From positions 1 to 64,000 of the forward strand of contig NZ_AGFG01000035.1 of assembly GCF_000226255.1 (NCBI RefSeq): a stretch of DNA of 64,000 bases. Reading direction: 5' to 3'. Both the position numbers and the translations under genes were made by a program. Origin of the DNA: Desulfovibrio sp. A2 (GTDB taxonomy: Bacteria; Desulfobacterota; Desulfovibrionia; Desulfovibrionales; Desulfovibrionaceae). The notes under the pieces are model-generated. The model was not told the DNA's origin. It was given only the letters and a program-made list of their open reading frames with translations, and ran no database searches. This document shows, one piece after another, positions 17,358-26,873 of the stretch (position 1 is the first letter of the stretch; the number at the start of each line of letters is the position of its first letter).

Positions 17358-18041
17358 CTACTGGCGCGGGCGGCCGAACCCGGGAATGTGGAATCGGTCC
17401 TCCAGCTTGTGGAGCAGCCACGAAGCCACGGTGACAAGGAACAGGTAGTACGCGCCCACCACCAGGAAGACCTCGGTGAACCGGAAGGTGCGCGACGCGA
17501 GCACCTTGGCCTCGCCCGTGAGTTCGATGCACGTGATCACGTAGGCGAGGGACGAATACTTGATGAGGTAGACCACCTCGTTGCCGCAGCCCGGCAGCGC
17601 GCGCCGCACGGCCTGGGGCACCACGATGGACATCAGGGTCTGCATGGTGCTGAAGCCCAGCGCCTGCGCCGCGCTGAGCTGCCCCTGGCGGATGGAGAGC
17701 AGCGCCCCGCGCACGTATTCCGAGTTGTAGGCCGCGCTGCACAAGATGAAGCCCAGCACGGAGGCGGGATACGGCTCGAGATAGATGCCGATGTTGGGCA
17801 GGCCGAAATAGAGGATGAACAGCTGCACCAGCAACGGCACGCCCCGGAAGGTGGCGGTGTAGGCGTTGGCGGCGCGCTGCATCCACGGCTTGCCGAACAC
17901 CCGCACCACCCCGATGATCACCCCGAACAGCAGGCCGAACACGGCCGAGGGCACGATGAGCTTCACGCTCATCCACAGCCCGGCGTTCAGCGAGGGGAAC
18001 ACCCGGTCGACGAGGAAATCGACGTCGAACACTAGCTGCAC
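17358..18041 (-). CDS. Polar amino-acid ABC transporter, permease
   Basis: 227 residues, HisM/GlnM type. Five hydrophobic segments with the HEAAR-like cytoplasmic loop GALLSIRQGQLSAAQALGFSTMQTL (coupling helix contacting the ATPase). Starts inside the end of the ATPase gene (10-nt overlap), so translation is coupled. It works with the second permease at 18825, the ATPase and the periplasmic binding protein upstream. Substrate probably a polar amino acid such as glutamine, glutamate or arginine. Confidence 0.92.
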   Translation of the reverse strand: MQLVFDVDFLVDRVFPSLNAGLWMSVKLIVPSAVFGLLFGVIIGVVRVFGKPWMQRAANAYTATFRGVPLLVQLFILYFGLPNIGIYLEPYPASVLGFILCSAAYNSEYVRGALLSIRQGQLSAAQALGFSTMQTLMSIVVPQAVRRALPGCGNEVVYLIKYSSLAYVITCIELTGEAKVLASRTFRFTEVFLVVGAYYLFLVTVASWLLHKLEDRFHIPGFGRPRQ

Positions 18042-18814
18042 TCCTCACACAGGTCGGTCAGGCGGCTGCAGAAATCCGCCGTGCGGGTGCCGGAACCGGG
18101 GGCCAGCAGTTCGGCCGGGGAACCACGCTCGATGATGCTGCCCCGCTCCATGAACAGGATTTCATGGGCCAGGGCGCGGGCGAAGTCCATCTGGTGGGTG
18201 GCCATGACCATGGTCATGCCGCCGCGCGCCAGATCGCGGATGACCGCCAGCACCTCGCCCACCAGTTCCGGGTCGAGGGCCGAGGTGGGCTCGTCCAGCA
18301 GCATGACCTTGGGGTCCATGGCCAGGGCGCGGGCAATGGCCACGCGCTGTTTCTGGCCGCCGGAAAGCTGGGCCGGATACAGGGTGGCGCGGTTGGCCAG
18401 GCCCACCCGCTCCAGTTCGGCCATGGCGCGTTCGGCGGCGGCCTTGCGGTTCATGCCGCGCACCTTGCGCAGGGCGATGGACACGTTATTCAGCGCGTCC
18501 AGATGGTCGAACAGGTTGAAATCCTGAAAAATCATCCCCACCTGCTGGCGAAAGGCATACAGCTCGGACCGGCGCGCGGCGTCCACCACCCGGCCTTCGA
18601 GGTAGATGTGCCCCTCGTCCGGCGGGATGAGGTGGTTGATGCACTGCAGCAGCGTGCTCTTGCCCGCGCCGGAAGGGCCGATGAGCACCTTCAGCTGGCC
18701 CTTGTCCACCTCCATGGTGACGGAGGACAGGATGCGCTTGCCGCCAAGGGTCTTGCCGATGTTCTCAAGGCGCAGGATGGGCGCGGGTGCGGAAACGTTT
18801 TCGGGCATGGCCAT
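18032..18814 (-). CDS. Polar amino-acid ABC transporter, ATP-binding subunit
   Basis: 260 residues, GlnQ type. Walker A GPSGAGKSTLLQ, Q-loop in VGMIFQDFNLFDHL, signature LSGGQKQRVAIARAL, Walker B VMLLDEPTSALDPEL and the H-loop in MVMATHQMDFA. All catalytic residues are intact. Lies between the two permease genes; 10-nt gap to the upstream one and 10-nt overlap with the next. Confidence 0.95.
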   Translation of the reverse strand: MAMPENVSAPAPILRLENIGKTLGGKRILSSVTMEVDKGQLKVLIGPSGAGKSTLLQCINHLIPPDEGHIYLEGRVVDAARRSELYAFRQQVGMIFQDFNLFDHLDALNNVSIALRKVRGMNRKAAAERAMAELERVGLANRATLYPAQLSGGQKQRVAIARALAMDPKVMLLDEPTSALDPELVGEVLAVIRDLARGGMTMVMATHQMDFARALAHEILFMERGSIIERGSPAELLAPGSGTRTADFCSRLTDLCEECS

Positions 18815-18824
18815 GGGAATGTCC

Positions 18825-19505
18825 TTATAACGGTCCGTGGCTGGCGTAGCCCGGAATGTGCAGCTTGTGTTCGAGACGGCGCAGCACCTTGAGCCCGATG
18901 AGGGTGATGACGAAATAGAGCGCGCCCGCCGTCATGTACAGCGGCAGGTGCTCATAGGTGCGCGAGGCCACGAAGTGGGTGCGGGCCATGATCTCGGGCG
19001 TCCCGAGCACGAAGGCCAGCGCCGAATCCTTGAGCAGGATGGAATATTCGTTGGACCAGCCGGGTATGGACAGGCGCAGGGCCTGCGGCAGGATGATGGT
19101 GCGGATGGCCGTGCCGTCGCTCATGCCAAGGGCGCGCGCCGCGCGCAACTGGCCCTGCGGCAGGCCCTGAATGGCCCCCCGGAATATCTGCGACTGATAG
19201 GCGGCGCTGGTCATGCCCAGCACCAGGCACGAGGCGGTGAAGGCGGAAAGGTTCAGCCCGATGAGCTGGAACAGCCCGAAGTAGAACAGCAGCAACAACA
19301 CCAGGATGGGCATGCCCCGGAAGAACCAGACGTAGAAACCCACGGCAAGCCGCACGGGCCACGCGCCGTAGGCCTGGGCCACTGACATGGGCACGCCGAG
19401 CACAAGCCCCAGGGCCATGGCCCCGAACACGGTGCCCACGGTGACGAGGGTGCCTTCCAGAATGTACGGCAGCGCCTCTATGATGGTGGTGATGCTTTCA
19501 AGCAT
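18825..19505 (-). CDS. Polar amino-acid ABC transporter, permease
   Basis: 226 residues from ATG 19505; a longer frame to 19574 would add a basic tail not seen in the family, but the ribosome site is poor for either choice. HisM/GlnP-type membrane protein with the coupling loop GAIQGLPQGQLRAARALGMSDG. Pairs with the other permease of this operon to form the channel. Next to the binding-protein gene (167 nt), with a GC-rich spacer likely to tune expression. Confidence 0.9.
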   Translation of the reverse strand: MLESITTIIEALPYILEGTLVTVGTVFGAMALGLVLGVPMSVAQAYGAWPVRLAVGFYVWFFRGMPILVLLLLFYFGLFQLIGLNLSAFTASCLVLGMTSAAYQSQIFRGAIQGLPQGQLRAARALGMSDGTAIRTIILPQALRLSIPGWSNEYSILLKDSALAFVLGTPEIMARTHFVASRTYEHLPLYMTAGALYFVITLIGLKVLRRLEHKLHIPGYASHGPL

Positions 19506-19671
19506 GAACGCGGGCCGGGCGGCCCCCCCTTTTTTTGCTGTTGCGCGCCGGGGCGCAACGGGTTGCATACCCAAAAAAGGTCCGGAAGGCGACAGGAGAT
19601 TTCCCGCGCCTTCCGGATGGATGGACTGCGCCGGGCCGGGCGCGCAAACGCCCGGCCCGGCCGCGAACGGA

Positions 19672-20427
19672 TTACTTCTTGGCCAGGTGCTTCTGCTTCA
19701 ACTGTTCCCAGTAGGGGTCGGCCATGAGCAGCTTGTAGCCGTCGTTGATCAGCTTCAGCAGCTCGGCGTCTTCCTTGCGGGTGGCCACGCCGAAGTCTTC
19801 GGGGTCGCCGTACACGCCCACGACCTGGATGGCCTTGCCCTTGGCGGCGGCGTCGTCGGCGGGCAAGTTGTCCATGGTGGCGGCGTCGATGCGGCCGTTC
19901 AGCACGTCCTCGATGGCCAGCGGGGCGGAATCGTAGAAGCGCAGGTCATAGCCGTAGCCCTTGGCTTCCTTGTCCTTCTGCAGCGCTTCGGCCTCGGAGG
20001 TGCCGCGCTGCACGCCCAGCTTCAGCTTGCCCTTCAGGATCTGGTCGGCGGTGAGGGTGGAACCCTTCTTCGCGATGAAGACCTGCTTCACGTTCCAGTA
20101 GGGGTTCGAGAAATTGACCTTCTGCTTGCGTTCTTCGGTGATGGACATCCCGGAGCAGACCATGTCGATCTTCTTGGCCAGCAGGTTGGGGATGATGCCG
20201 TCCCAGTCCATGGGTTGGTGGGTGACCTTGAAGCCCATCTTCTTGGCGATCCAGTCCATGGAATCCACGTCGAAGCCGGCGGGCTTGCCGCTCTTGTCCA
20301 CGTAGGCGAAGGGGGGATAGTTGGCGTCGATGCCGTTGATGTAGGCCTTCTCGGCAAAGGCCACGCCGCCAAGCGCCAGGACCAGGGCCAGGGCCAGGGC
20401 CGCCACAAGGGTGGTCATTCTGAACAT
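19672..20427 (-). CDS. Periplasmic amino-acid-binding protein of the ABC transporter
   Basis: 251 residues from ATG 20427, preceded by a GAGGAAG site. Signal peptide MFRMTTLVAALALALVLALG ending GVAFA-EK. Mature SBP family 3 fold: INGIDANYPPFAYVDKSGKP, GFDVDSMDWIAKKMG, DMVCSGMSITEERK and KLGVQRGTSEAE. These are typical of glutamine/arginine/cystine binders. First gene of the four-gene transporter operon; like most binding proteins it is separated from the permease by a longer spacer. Confidence 0.94.
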   Translation of the reverse strand: MFRMTTLVAALALALVLALGGVAFAEKAYINGIDANYPPFAYVDKSGKPAGFDVDSMDWIAKKMGFKVTHQPMDWDGIIPNLLAKKIDMVCSGMSITEERKQKVNFSNPYWNVKQVFIAKKGSTLTADQILKGKLKLGVQRGTSEAEALQKDKEAKGYGYDLRFYDSAPLAIEDVLNGRIDAATMDNLPADDAAAKGKAIQVVGVYGDPEDFGVATRKEDAELLKLINDGYKLLMADPYWEQLKQKHLAKK

Positions 20428-20733
20428 GCTTGTGCTTCCTCTCGTTCGTTGAACCGTTGCTTCACCACGCCCGCGCGCGGGGCCTGTCCCCGCCACGCAT
20501 ACCCGGCCACGCATACCGCCATGCGAACATGCCGGAAAAGCTAAATTTCTTCATTTCGCTACCAGAAACGAAGTACCCGCGCAAGCATCCCCGGCGTGAT
20601 TTTGACAATTGCGTCGCCACTTGCCTTGCCGCGAAGGCCAAAGTTTGCCACACTCGCCCGCAGCGCCCTGCCCCCAGCGGACCTCGCCGTCCGGCTGCCG
20701 CGGCCGCGCCCATCACCCCAAACGAGGTCGGAC
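20428..20733. promoter_or_regulatory. Divergent control region, ABC operon and flavin reductase
   Basis: 306 bp without a gene. A TTGACA box at 20602-20607 faces the flavin reductase, but no good -10 sits at the right distance. A short AT-rich patch at 20535-20560 may hold the minus-strand promoter. Confidence 0.3.
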
Positions 20734-21306
20734 ATGAAGAAATCCCTGGGTGCGCGCACCCTTGCCTACCCTACCCCGCTCTTTCTCGTGGGCACTTACG
20801 ACCGCGATTCGCGCCCCAACATCATGGCGGCGGCGTGGGCGGGCATCTGCTGCTCGCAGCCGCCGAGCATCGCCGTTTCACTGCGCAAGGCCACGTACAC
20901 TTACCGTTCCATCACCGAGCGCGGGGCCTTCACCATTTCCATCCCCTCGCGGGCCTACGTGCGCCATGCGGACTACGCGGGCATCTATTCCGGCGAGAAC
21001 GAGGACAAGTTCGCCTCGCTGGGGCTCACCCCGGTGCCGGGGGAGCATGTGGACGCGCCCTATGTGGGCGAGTTTCCCATGGCCATCGAACTGAAGCTGA
21101 TCCACCAGATCGAAATAGGACTGCATACGCAGTTCATCGGCGAGATCATGGACGTGAAGGTGGACGAATCCTGCCTGCGCGACGACGGGCTGCCCGACAT
21201 CAACAAGGTGGACCCGGTGATCTTTGCCCCGGTGTCGCGTGAATACTACGCCGTGGGCGAGTTCCTGGCCAAGGCGTTCTCGGCGGGCAAGGGACTGCGC
21301 GCCTAG
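20734..21306 (+). CDS. Flavin reductase-like FMN-binding protein
   Basis: 190 residues from ATG 20734 (GAGGTCGGAC precedes). Matches the flavoredoxin / flavin_reduct domain: [20 protein letters not shown] at the start (in pieces), [21 protein letters not shown], and the later [10 protein letters not shown] strand. Desulfovibrio flavoredoxin, an FMN protein linked to thiosulfate and electron transfer, belongs to this family; flavoredoxin identity is likely but not proven here. Single-gene unit, ended by an 11-bp hairpin at 21332-21357. Confidence 0.85.
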   Translation: MKKSLGARTLAYPTPLFLVGTYDRDSRPNIMAAAWAGICCSQPPSIAVSLRKATYTYRSITERGAFTISIPSRAYVRHADYAGIYSGENEDKFASLGLTPVPGEHVDAPYVGEFPMAIELKLIHQIEIGLHTQFIGEIMDVKVDESCLRDDGLPDINKVDPVIFAPVSREYYAVGEFLAKAFSAGKGLRA

Positions 21307-21331
21307 GGACCGCGGCGCGAAGCGCCAGTGT

Positions 21332-21357
21332 GTGACGCCGCACTGTTGCGGCGTCAC
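21332..21357 (+). terminator. Hairpin after the flavin reductase gene
   Basis: A perfect 11-bp stem (21332-21342 with 21347-21357) and a CTGT loop. No T-tract follows. Confidence 0.5.
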
Positions 21358-21434
21358 GCGCCATCCCTTATACAGGCCGCCTGCCCCGGAACGCCGGGGC
21401 GGCAAACGACACCCGGACCATCAACGGAACACGC

Positions 21435-22847
21435 ATGAGCCTCTGCCCCGTCCAGATCGCCTCGTGGAGAGCAACCCTGCTGCTGGTGCTCGCGGATACG
21501 GCCATCATCGTCGGCCTCACCTTCGTGGCGGCGCTGCTGCGGGACATGGCGGGCCTGGGCATCCAGTGGTCCTTCTACCCGCGACTGCTGCCCTTCCTCC
21601 TGCTGCTGCCGCTGTTCAACGGGGTGCTCGGCCTGTACGCCGACATTTCGCTGCCCCCGCCTCAAGAGCTGAAAAAGCTCACCCTCGGCGTGGCCCTGAC
21701 ATTCTTGTGCGCCGGGTCGTTCATCTTCTTCGCCAAGGGGGGCGAGCGGTATTCGCGCGCGGCCTTCCTGCTGGCGTGGCTGGGCTGCTCGGTGGCCCTG
21801 CCGCTGTGCCGCCACTGGCTGCGCACCCGCTTCGCCGACCGCACATGGTGGGGCGCGCCCGCCGTCATCCTGGGCGATGGCGACGCCGCCGCCGAGGTGG
21901 CGCGCACCCTGCTAGCCAAGCCGTGGATCGGGCTGCGGCCCGTGGCCTGCGTGACGCCGGGCATGCCGCCGACCACTTCCGACTGCGGCTGCGGCCTCGC
22001 CTGCTGCGCCAGCGACGAGGAAGCCCTGCGGCTGTACCCGCGCGCCTACGGCCTGCTGCTGCTGGACAGCTTCGAGGACGCCAGGGCCCGGCAACGCATC
22101 GTCGAGGCCACGGCGCGGTTCCGCAACGTGCTGATCATGCCGCCCTTCTCCACGGGCGGCGCACGCCTGTGGGTCAACGCCATGGATATCGGCGGGCTGC
22201 TGGGCCTGCTGGTGCGCCAGAACCTGCTGGACGCCAACCGGGTGCGCCTGAAGCGGGCCATCGACCTGCTGTTCACGCTGGGCGGCGGGGTGGTGGCCCT
22301 GCCGCTGATCCTGGCCATCGCGGTGTGGATCCGCATCGACAGTCCGGGGTCGCCCTTCTTCACCCAGCGCCGCATTGGCCAGAACGGCCGCGAACTGCGC
22401 ATCCTGAAATTCCGCACCATGGTGCGTGACGCAGAATGCGTGCTGCGCGACTGCCTGGAGGCCGACCCCGCGCTGCGCGCCGAATGGGAATGCGACCAGA
22501 AGCTGAAGAACGACCCGCGCGTGACCCGCGCCGGGGCCTTCCTGCGCAAGACCAGCCTGGACGAGTTACCCCAGTTGTGGAACGTGCTGAAGGGCGAGAT
22601 GAGCCTGGTCGGCCCCCGCCCCATCGTGGACAACGAGGTGGTCAAATACGGCGAGGTGTTCGACCTGTACACCCGCGTCAAGCCCGGCATCACCGGGCTG
22701 TGGCAGGTTTCCGGCCGCAACGACGTAAGCTACCCGCAGCGCGTGGAGATGGACCGCTACTACATCTGCAACTGGTCCGTGTGGTTCGACATCTGGATTC
22801 TGGCCAAGACCGTGCCGGTGGTGCTGCAGCGCAACGGGGCGTACTAG
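21435..22847 (+). CDS. Undecaprenyl-phosphate sugar phosphotransferase (WbaP-like)
   Basis: 470 residues. Four hydrophobic helices and a CoA-binding-like domain lead into the C-terminal bacterial sugar transferase domain. That domain has KRAIDLLFTLGGGVVALPL (membrane re-entrant helix), RRIGQNGRELRILKFRTM, TSLDELPQLWNVLKGEMSLVGPRP and KPGITGLWQVSGRND. It loads a sugar-1-phosphate, galactose or similar, onto undecaprenyl phosphate to start surface polysaccharide synthesis. The convergent glycosyltransferase gene to the right may act in the same pathway. Confidence 0.92.
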   Translation: MSLCPVQIASWRATLLLVLADTAIIVGLTFVAALLRDMAGLGIQWSFYPRLLPFLLLLPLFNGVLGLYADISLPPPQELKKLTLGVALTFLCAGSFIFFAKGGERYSRAAFLLAWLGCSVALPLCRHWLRTRFADRTWWGAPAVILGDGDAAAEVARTLLAKPWIGLRPVACVTPGMPPTTSDCGCGLACCASDEEALRLYPRAYGLLLLDSFEDARARQRIVEATARFRNVLIMPPFSTGGARLWVNAMDIGGLLGLLVRQNLLDANRVRLKRAIDLLFTLGGGVVALPLILAIAVWIRIDSPGSPFFTQRRIGQNGRELRILKFRTMVRDAECVLRDCLEADPALRAEWECDQKLKNDPRVTRAGAFLRKTSLDELPQLWNVLKGEMSLVGPRPIVDNEVVKYGEVFDLYTRVKPGITGLWQVSGRNDVSYPQRVEMDRYYICNWSVWFDIWILAKTVPVVLQRNGAY

Positions 22848-22866
22848 GAAATTGCCGGGGTGCACC

Positions 22867-22917
22867 CCGCAAACGCATGAAGGCCGGGAGATGTTCCCGG
22901 CCTTCATGCGTTTGCGG
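22867..22917. terminator. Convergent terminator, 23-bp stem
   Basis: A perfect 23-bp inverted repeat (22867-22889 with 22895-22917) with a 5-nt loop, between the convergent sugar transferase and glycosyltransferase genes. One of the longest stems in the window. It lacks a T-tract but should act in both directions. Confidence 0.7.
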
Positions 22918-22971
22918 ATGCATGCCGCGCGCAATGGCCTGACACGGCCACGCGGCGAAGGGACAGCGGCT

Positions 22972-24102
22972 TCAGCGCCCCATCACCTGTCCGGCCATGT
23001 CGCGCAACGCCTCGTCCACTACCGCGCCGAACTCGGCGCGGAACCGTTCCTCGCCAAAATTCCGGGCATGCGCCGCGATGTGGGCCGGGTCGAACTGGCG
23101 TTCCTCGCGTTCAAAGCGATCCAGCGCGGCAACCAGCGCATCCACGCTCTGCGTGTCGAAGAACAGCCCCGTCTCGCCGTCCACCACCGTCTCCAGCGCC
23201 CCGCCCCGCCCATAGGCGATGACCGGCCGCCCAGAGGCCATGGCCTCCACCGGCACCATGCCGAAATCCTCTTCGCCGGGGAACAGCAGCGCGCGGCTCT
23301 CCGCATAGACGGCGCGCATGGCCCCGTCGTCCAGCCGCCCCACGAAGCGCACCGTGTGCCCGGCCTGCGCCTCCAGCGCGCGGCGCATCTCGCCGTCGCC
23401 CGCCACCACCAGCGAACGGTTGGTAGCGGTGCAGGCGCGCACGGCAAGGTCGGCCCGCTTGTAGCCCACCAACTGGCCCAGGCACAGGTAGGGTGCGCCG
23501 TCCGCCGGGCGCGTGGGCACGCCGCCAGCCGGGGCCAGGGCATCCACGTCCACCGGAGGCGTCACCACGACCGCATCCCTGCGCCAGTGCTTGCGGATGC
23601 GCGCCGCCACCGTGCGTGAATTGGCCACGTAGCGGTCCACCCGCATGGCCGACACGGCATCCCACATGCGCAGGTAGTGGAACCACGGACGCATCATGCC
23701 CCGCACGAACCACCCGGCCTCCTCCAGGTAATCCTGGTAGAAATCCCACAGGTAGCGCATGGGGCTGTGGCAATAGCAGACGTGGGGCGTGTCCGCGCGG
23801 GTCAGCACCCCCTTGGCGGGGCCGGACTCGCTGGAAATGACCAGGTCGTAGCCGCGCAGGTCCAGCTGTTCGAGGGCCAGCGGCATGAACGGCAGGTATT
23901 TCTTGTAATGGCGCACCGCGCCGGGCAGGCGCTGGATGAACGTGGTGCGGATGTCGTGCGCCAGCAGCGTGCGCGACAGGCGGCCGCGATCGACCACGTG
24001 GGTGAAGATGTCGGCCCGCGGGTACATGCGGCACAGCGCCTCGACAACCTTTTCGCCGCCGCGCATGCCCACGAACCAGTAATGTATGATGGCTACCTTC
24101 AT
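22972..24102 (-). CDS. Glycosyltransferase family 4 protein
   Basis: 376 residues from ATG 24102 with a GAGGCGGG ribosome site; a longer frame to 24294 has no support. GT-B fold: N-terminal MKVAIIHYWFVGMRGGEKVVE (glycine-rich acceptor loop, in part), and the C-terminal donor-binding EEDFGMVPVEAMASGRPVIAYG with the EX7E motif. CYCHSPMRYLWD is typical of the WbaZ/mannosyl-like branch. Cytoplasmic transferase adding a sugar to a surface-polysaccharide intermediate; donor unknown. Confidence 0.9.
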   Translation of the reverse strand: MKVAIIHYWFVGMRGGEKVVEALCRMYPRADIFTHVVDRGRLSRTLLAHDIRTTFIQRLPGAVRHYKKYLPFMPLALEQLDLRGYDLVISSESGPAKGVLTRADTPHVCYCHSPMRYLWDFYQDYLEEAGWFVRGMMRPWFHYLRMWDAVSAMRVDRYVANSRTVAARIRKHWRRDAVVVTPPVDVDALAPAGGVPTRPADGAPYLCLGQLVGYKRADLAVRACTATNRSLVVAGDGEMRRALEAQAGHTVRFVGRLDDGAMRAVYAESRALLFPGEEDFGMVPVEAMASGRPVIAYGRGGALETVVDGETGLFFDTQSVDALVAALDRFEREERQFDPAHIAAHARNFGEERFRAEFGAVVDEALRDMAGQVMGR

Positions 24103-24250
24103 CCCGCCTCCGGCCCGTGGCCGATCCTGCCAGAACTTCCTGTTACCGCCGACTTGTAGCGCGCCCGGCCATGCCGCGTCCAGTGCGGGTTCCGCCGTGC
24201 CGTCCATGCCGCCCGCGCGCCCCCACCCGGCCCGTCCACCACCACGCGAA

Positions 24251-24280
24251 ACGCCCCGCCGGAGGTTCCCGGCGGGGCGT
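24251..24280 (-). terminator. Terminator of the SulP gene
   Basis: A perfect 12-bp GC-rich stem (24251-24262 with 24269-24280); on the minus strand TTT follows. Lies 43 nt past the SulP stop. Confidence 0.65.
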
Positions 24281-24322
24281 GGTCGCATCGTCACGGCACC
24301 GTGATGGCGCGGTATGCCGGCG

Positions 24323-26038
24323 CTACTTCTGGGCCGCCGGGGGCGTCACCCCGCGCTTGTCGGCCAGCAGGCGCACGGAATGTTCGATGGCCCGGTCCAC
24401 GTTCTCGAACAGGTTCTCGCGGCCGATCAGGTCCAGGGTGCCGAAACGCTCCATCATGTTGCGCGCGGCGGGCCGCACGCCGGAAAGCAGCAGCGCGGTG
24501 CCCCGGCGGCGGCAGGTGCGGTAGAACGCCTCCAGCGCGTTGGCCCCGGTGGAGTCCACGGTGTTGGCCTTGCGCATGCGCAGGATGAACACCTCCGGCT
24601 GCTTCTGCAACGCCTGCGACACGCTCTGGAAGCGGTCGGCCACGCCGAAGAAGAACGGCCCGTCGATCTCGTACACCTGCACCCCTTCGGGCACGGTCAG
24701 TTCCGCCGTCTCGCGGCCCTGGATCACCGGCTTGTCGTCGATGGCGCAGGAGCAGATGGCCGTCACCTCGCTCATGCGGCGCATGAACAGCAGCGCGGCC
24801 AGCACCACGCCCACGTACACCGCCACGGTCAGGTCGATGACCACGGTAAGCACGAAGGTCAGGCACATCACCGTCACGTCGGACTTGGGCGCGCGCAGCA
24901 GGCGCAGGAACTTGTGCAGTTCGCTCATGTCCCACGAAACCATGATCAGCACGGCGGCCAGGCTGGCCAGCGGAATGAACGAGGCCAGCGGCGCGAGAAA
25001 CAGCACGAAGGCCACCAGCACCGCCGCGTGGATCATGCCCGCCACCGGGGTCTGCCCGCCGGAGCGGATGTTGGTGACGGTGCGCGCGATGGCCCCGGTG
25101 GCCGGAATGCCGCCGAACAGCACAGAGGCGATGTTGGCCGCGCCCTGGGCGGTCAGTTCCACATTGGAGTTGTGCTTGTCGCCGGTCATGCCGTCGGCCA
25201 CCACGCACGAGAGCAGCGATTCGATGCCCGCCAGCAGGGCGATGGTCATGGCGTCGGGCAACAGTTCGCGCACCCTGGCAAAGGTGAAGGTGGGCCAGGC
25301 GAAGCTGGGCAGTTCACGCGGGATGCCGCCGAACCGGCTGCCGATGGTCTCCACGTCCAGCCCCAGCGCCCACACCGCCAGCGAGGCCAGGCCCACGCCC
25401 ACCACCGGGGCGGGTATGCGCGGTATGAACCGCCGCGTGGCCAGGATGCACGCCAGCGCGAACCCGGCCACGCACAGCGTGGTGGGGTTCAGGGTGTCCA
25501 GATGCTCGCCGTAGGCCAGCCACTTCTCGAAGAACTCCGGCGGCACGGCGTCCATGGTCAGGCCGAAGAAGTCCTTCATCTGCGACGAGAAAATCAGCAC
25601 GGCGATGCCCGCCGTGAACCCGGTGGTGACCGGATAGGGAATGTACTTGATCAGCACGCCGATGCGGCACAGGCCGAAGAGGAGCAGCATGGCCCCGGCC
25701 AGCAGCGTGGTGATGACCAGCCCGTCGTACCCGTGGCGGTAGATAACGTTGTAGATGATGACCACGAACGCGCCGGTGGGCCCGCCGATCTGGTAGCGGC
25801 TGCCGCCCAGCAGCGAGATGAGGAACCCGGCCACGATGGCGGTGAACAGCCCGCGTTCCGGCGTGGTGCCCGAGGCGATGGCGAAGGCCATGGCCAGCGG
25901 CAGGGCCACCACGCCCACGGTGAGCCCCGCCAGCAGGTCGCGGATGAATTTCTGCGCCGAATACCCGGCGCGCAGTTCCGTGATGGTGCGCGGCAGAAAG
26001 GATGTCGCGCCGTCTCCCATGTTGTCTGTAACAGCCAT
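24323..26038 (-). CDS. SulP (SLC26)-family anion permease with STAS domain
   Basis: 571 residues from ATG 26038 (GGGAGCGG site upstream). The membrane part has the SulP motifs LLAGLTVGVVALPLAMAFAI and RYQIGGPTGAFVVI, then about 12-14 helices. The C-terminal STAS domain starts near residue 440 and includes VYEIDGPFFFGVADRF and VDSTGANALEAFYRTCR. Family members carry sulfate, bicarbonate or other anions. In a sulfate reducer sulfate uptake is an obvious role, but bicarbonate carriers look similar. Single gene. Confidence 0.93.
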   Translation of the reverse strand: MAVTDNMGDGATSFLPRTITELRAGYSAQKFIRDLLAGLTVGVVALPLAMAFAIASGTTPERGLFTAIVAGFLISLLGGSRYQIGGPTGAFVVIIYNVIYRHGYDGLVITTLLAGAMLLLFGLCRIGVLIKYIPYPVTTGFTAGIAVLIFSSQMKDFFGLTMDAVPPEFFEKWLAYGEHLDTLNPTTLCVAGFALACILATRRFIPRIPAPVVGVGLASLAVWALGLDVETIGSRFGGIPRELPSFAWPTFTFARVRELLPDAMTIALLAGIESLLSCVVADGMTGDKHNSNVELTAQGAANIASVLFGGIPATGAIARTVTNIRSGGQTPVAGMIHAAVLVAFVLFLAPLASFIPLASLAAVLIMVSWDMSELHKFLRLLRAPKSDVTVMCLTFVLTVVIDLTVAVYVGVVLAALLFMRRMSEVTAICSCAIDDKPVIQGRETAELTVPEGVQVYEIDGPFFFGVADRFQSVSQALQKQPEVFILRMRKANTVDSTGANALEAFYRTCRRRGTALLLSGVRPAARNMMERFGTLDLIGRENLFENVDRAIEHSVRLLADKRGVTPPAAQK

Positions 26039-26873
26039 TGCCGCTCCCTTGCTTGGTCGCGCCGGGGTGCCGCGTATGGCGGCCAGGCACCGGTGGCGCT
26101 TGTCGTTGCCGGACCTTGCGCGGCAGCCCTCCGCGCCCTGTCCGCTCCTACAGGAGTGCGCCACGCCACGATTGACGCGCGTACTCACTCGCAAAAACCG
26201 CCTACGTTTCGCCGGACATGCCGCACGATGCATTGCCCCGACGGGACCGCAGGTCAGCCGGGGTGCGCCCCGCGCCGCAAACTGCGGTAGCGCTGCCGTT
26301 TTCAGCAGTAAGTAAGACACGCACCCCAAAGCCCGGTCCATTACGCCCGGTGCGCCGCATTGGCAAGTGGGCTGTTATAAATAATCATTCCGGCGTGTTA
26401 TGATGTGTTATACAAGACTGCGGGTCTACGCTGCGCATGCCTTCACGCCGCTGGCGGCGCGGAGTCTGCGTGGAAGGCTCCTGGGAGGGGAGACAGACGG
26501 CCTGACAGCTCGGCATGAGGGACCGCGCGGGGACTCCAGAACGGCAACGGGCAATGGGGCGTTGCCAACGCGAAGAACCACGAAATGCAGGGGCGTGGCA
26601 CGGCAGACCGCGCATGGACGGTGGTCGGCCGACGAGACCGCATCCGCACGCTCCACGGCTGGCAAGAAACATCGCCCGCAGGACGCAGCCCACGGGCGAT
26701 GTTGAAAACGGAGGCGGGCCCGGTCGCGCCGGGTATCGGAAAGCCATCGGACGCCATCCGCCGGACGCCCGTCGCCGGGCAGGGGGGCCGGGCGGGAGCA
26801 GCGCGGACGGTACCGGACGGCACCGCACAGGACCGGGCGGGACCACACGACTGGCCGGTGCGCCCGGCACAAC
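26039..26873. other. Long intergenic region without a supported gene
   Basis: 835 bp. An AT-rich patch at about 26365-26415 (TTATAAATAATCATTC type) could hold the SulP promoter or an extended leader. A hairpin with 11-bp arms (26668-26678 and 26693-26703) has a weak T-run on the minus strand and could end the AraC-type gene about 170 nt upstream of it. Several open frames exist because of the GC content, but none has family features or a good ribosome site. Confidence 0.5.

Noticed and set aside
24314..26290. A 658-codon frame opposite the SulP gene
   Set aside because: His/Gly/Gln-rich mirror of a membrane protein gene; no domain.
26400..26870. Overlapping open frames in the gap after the SulP gene
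   Set aside because: No ribosome site, no family features, and composition typical of random GC-rich DNA.
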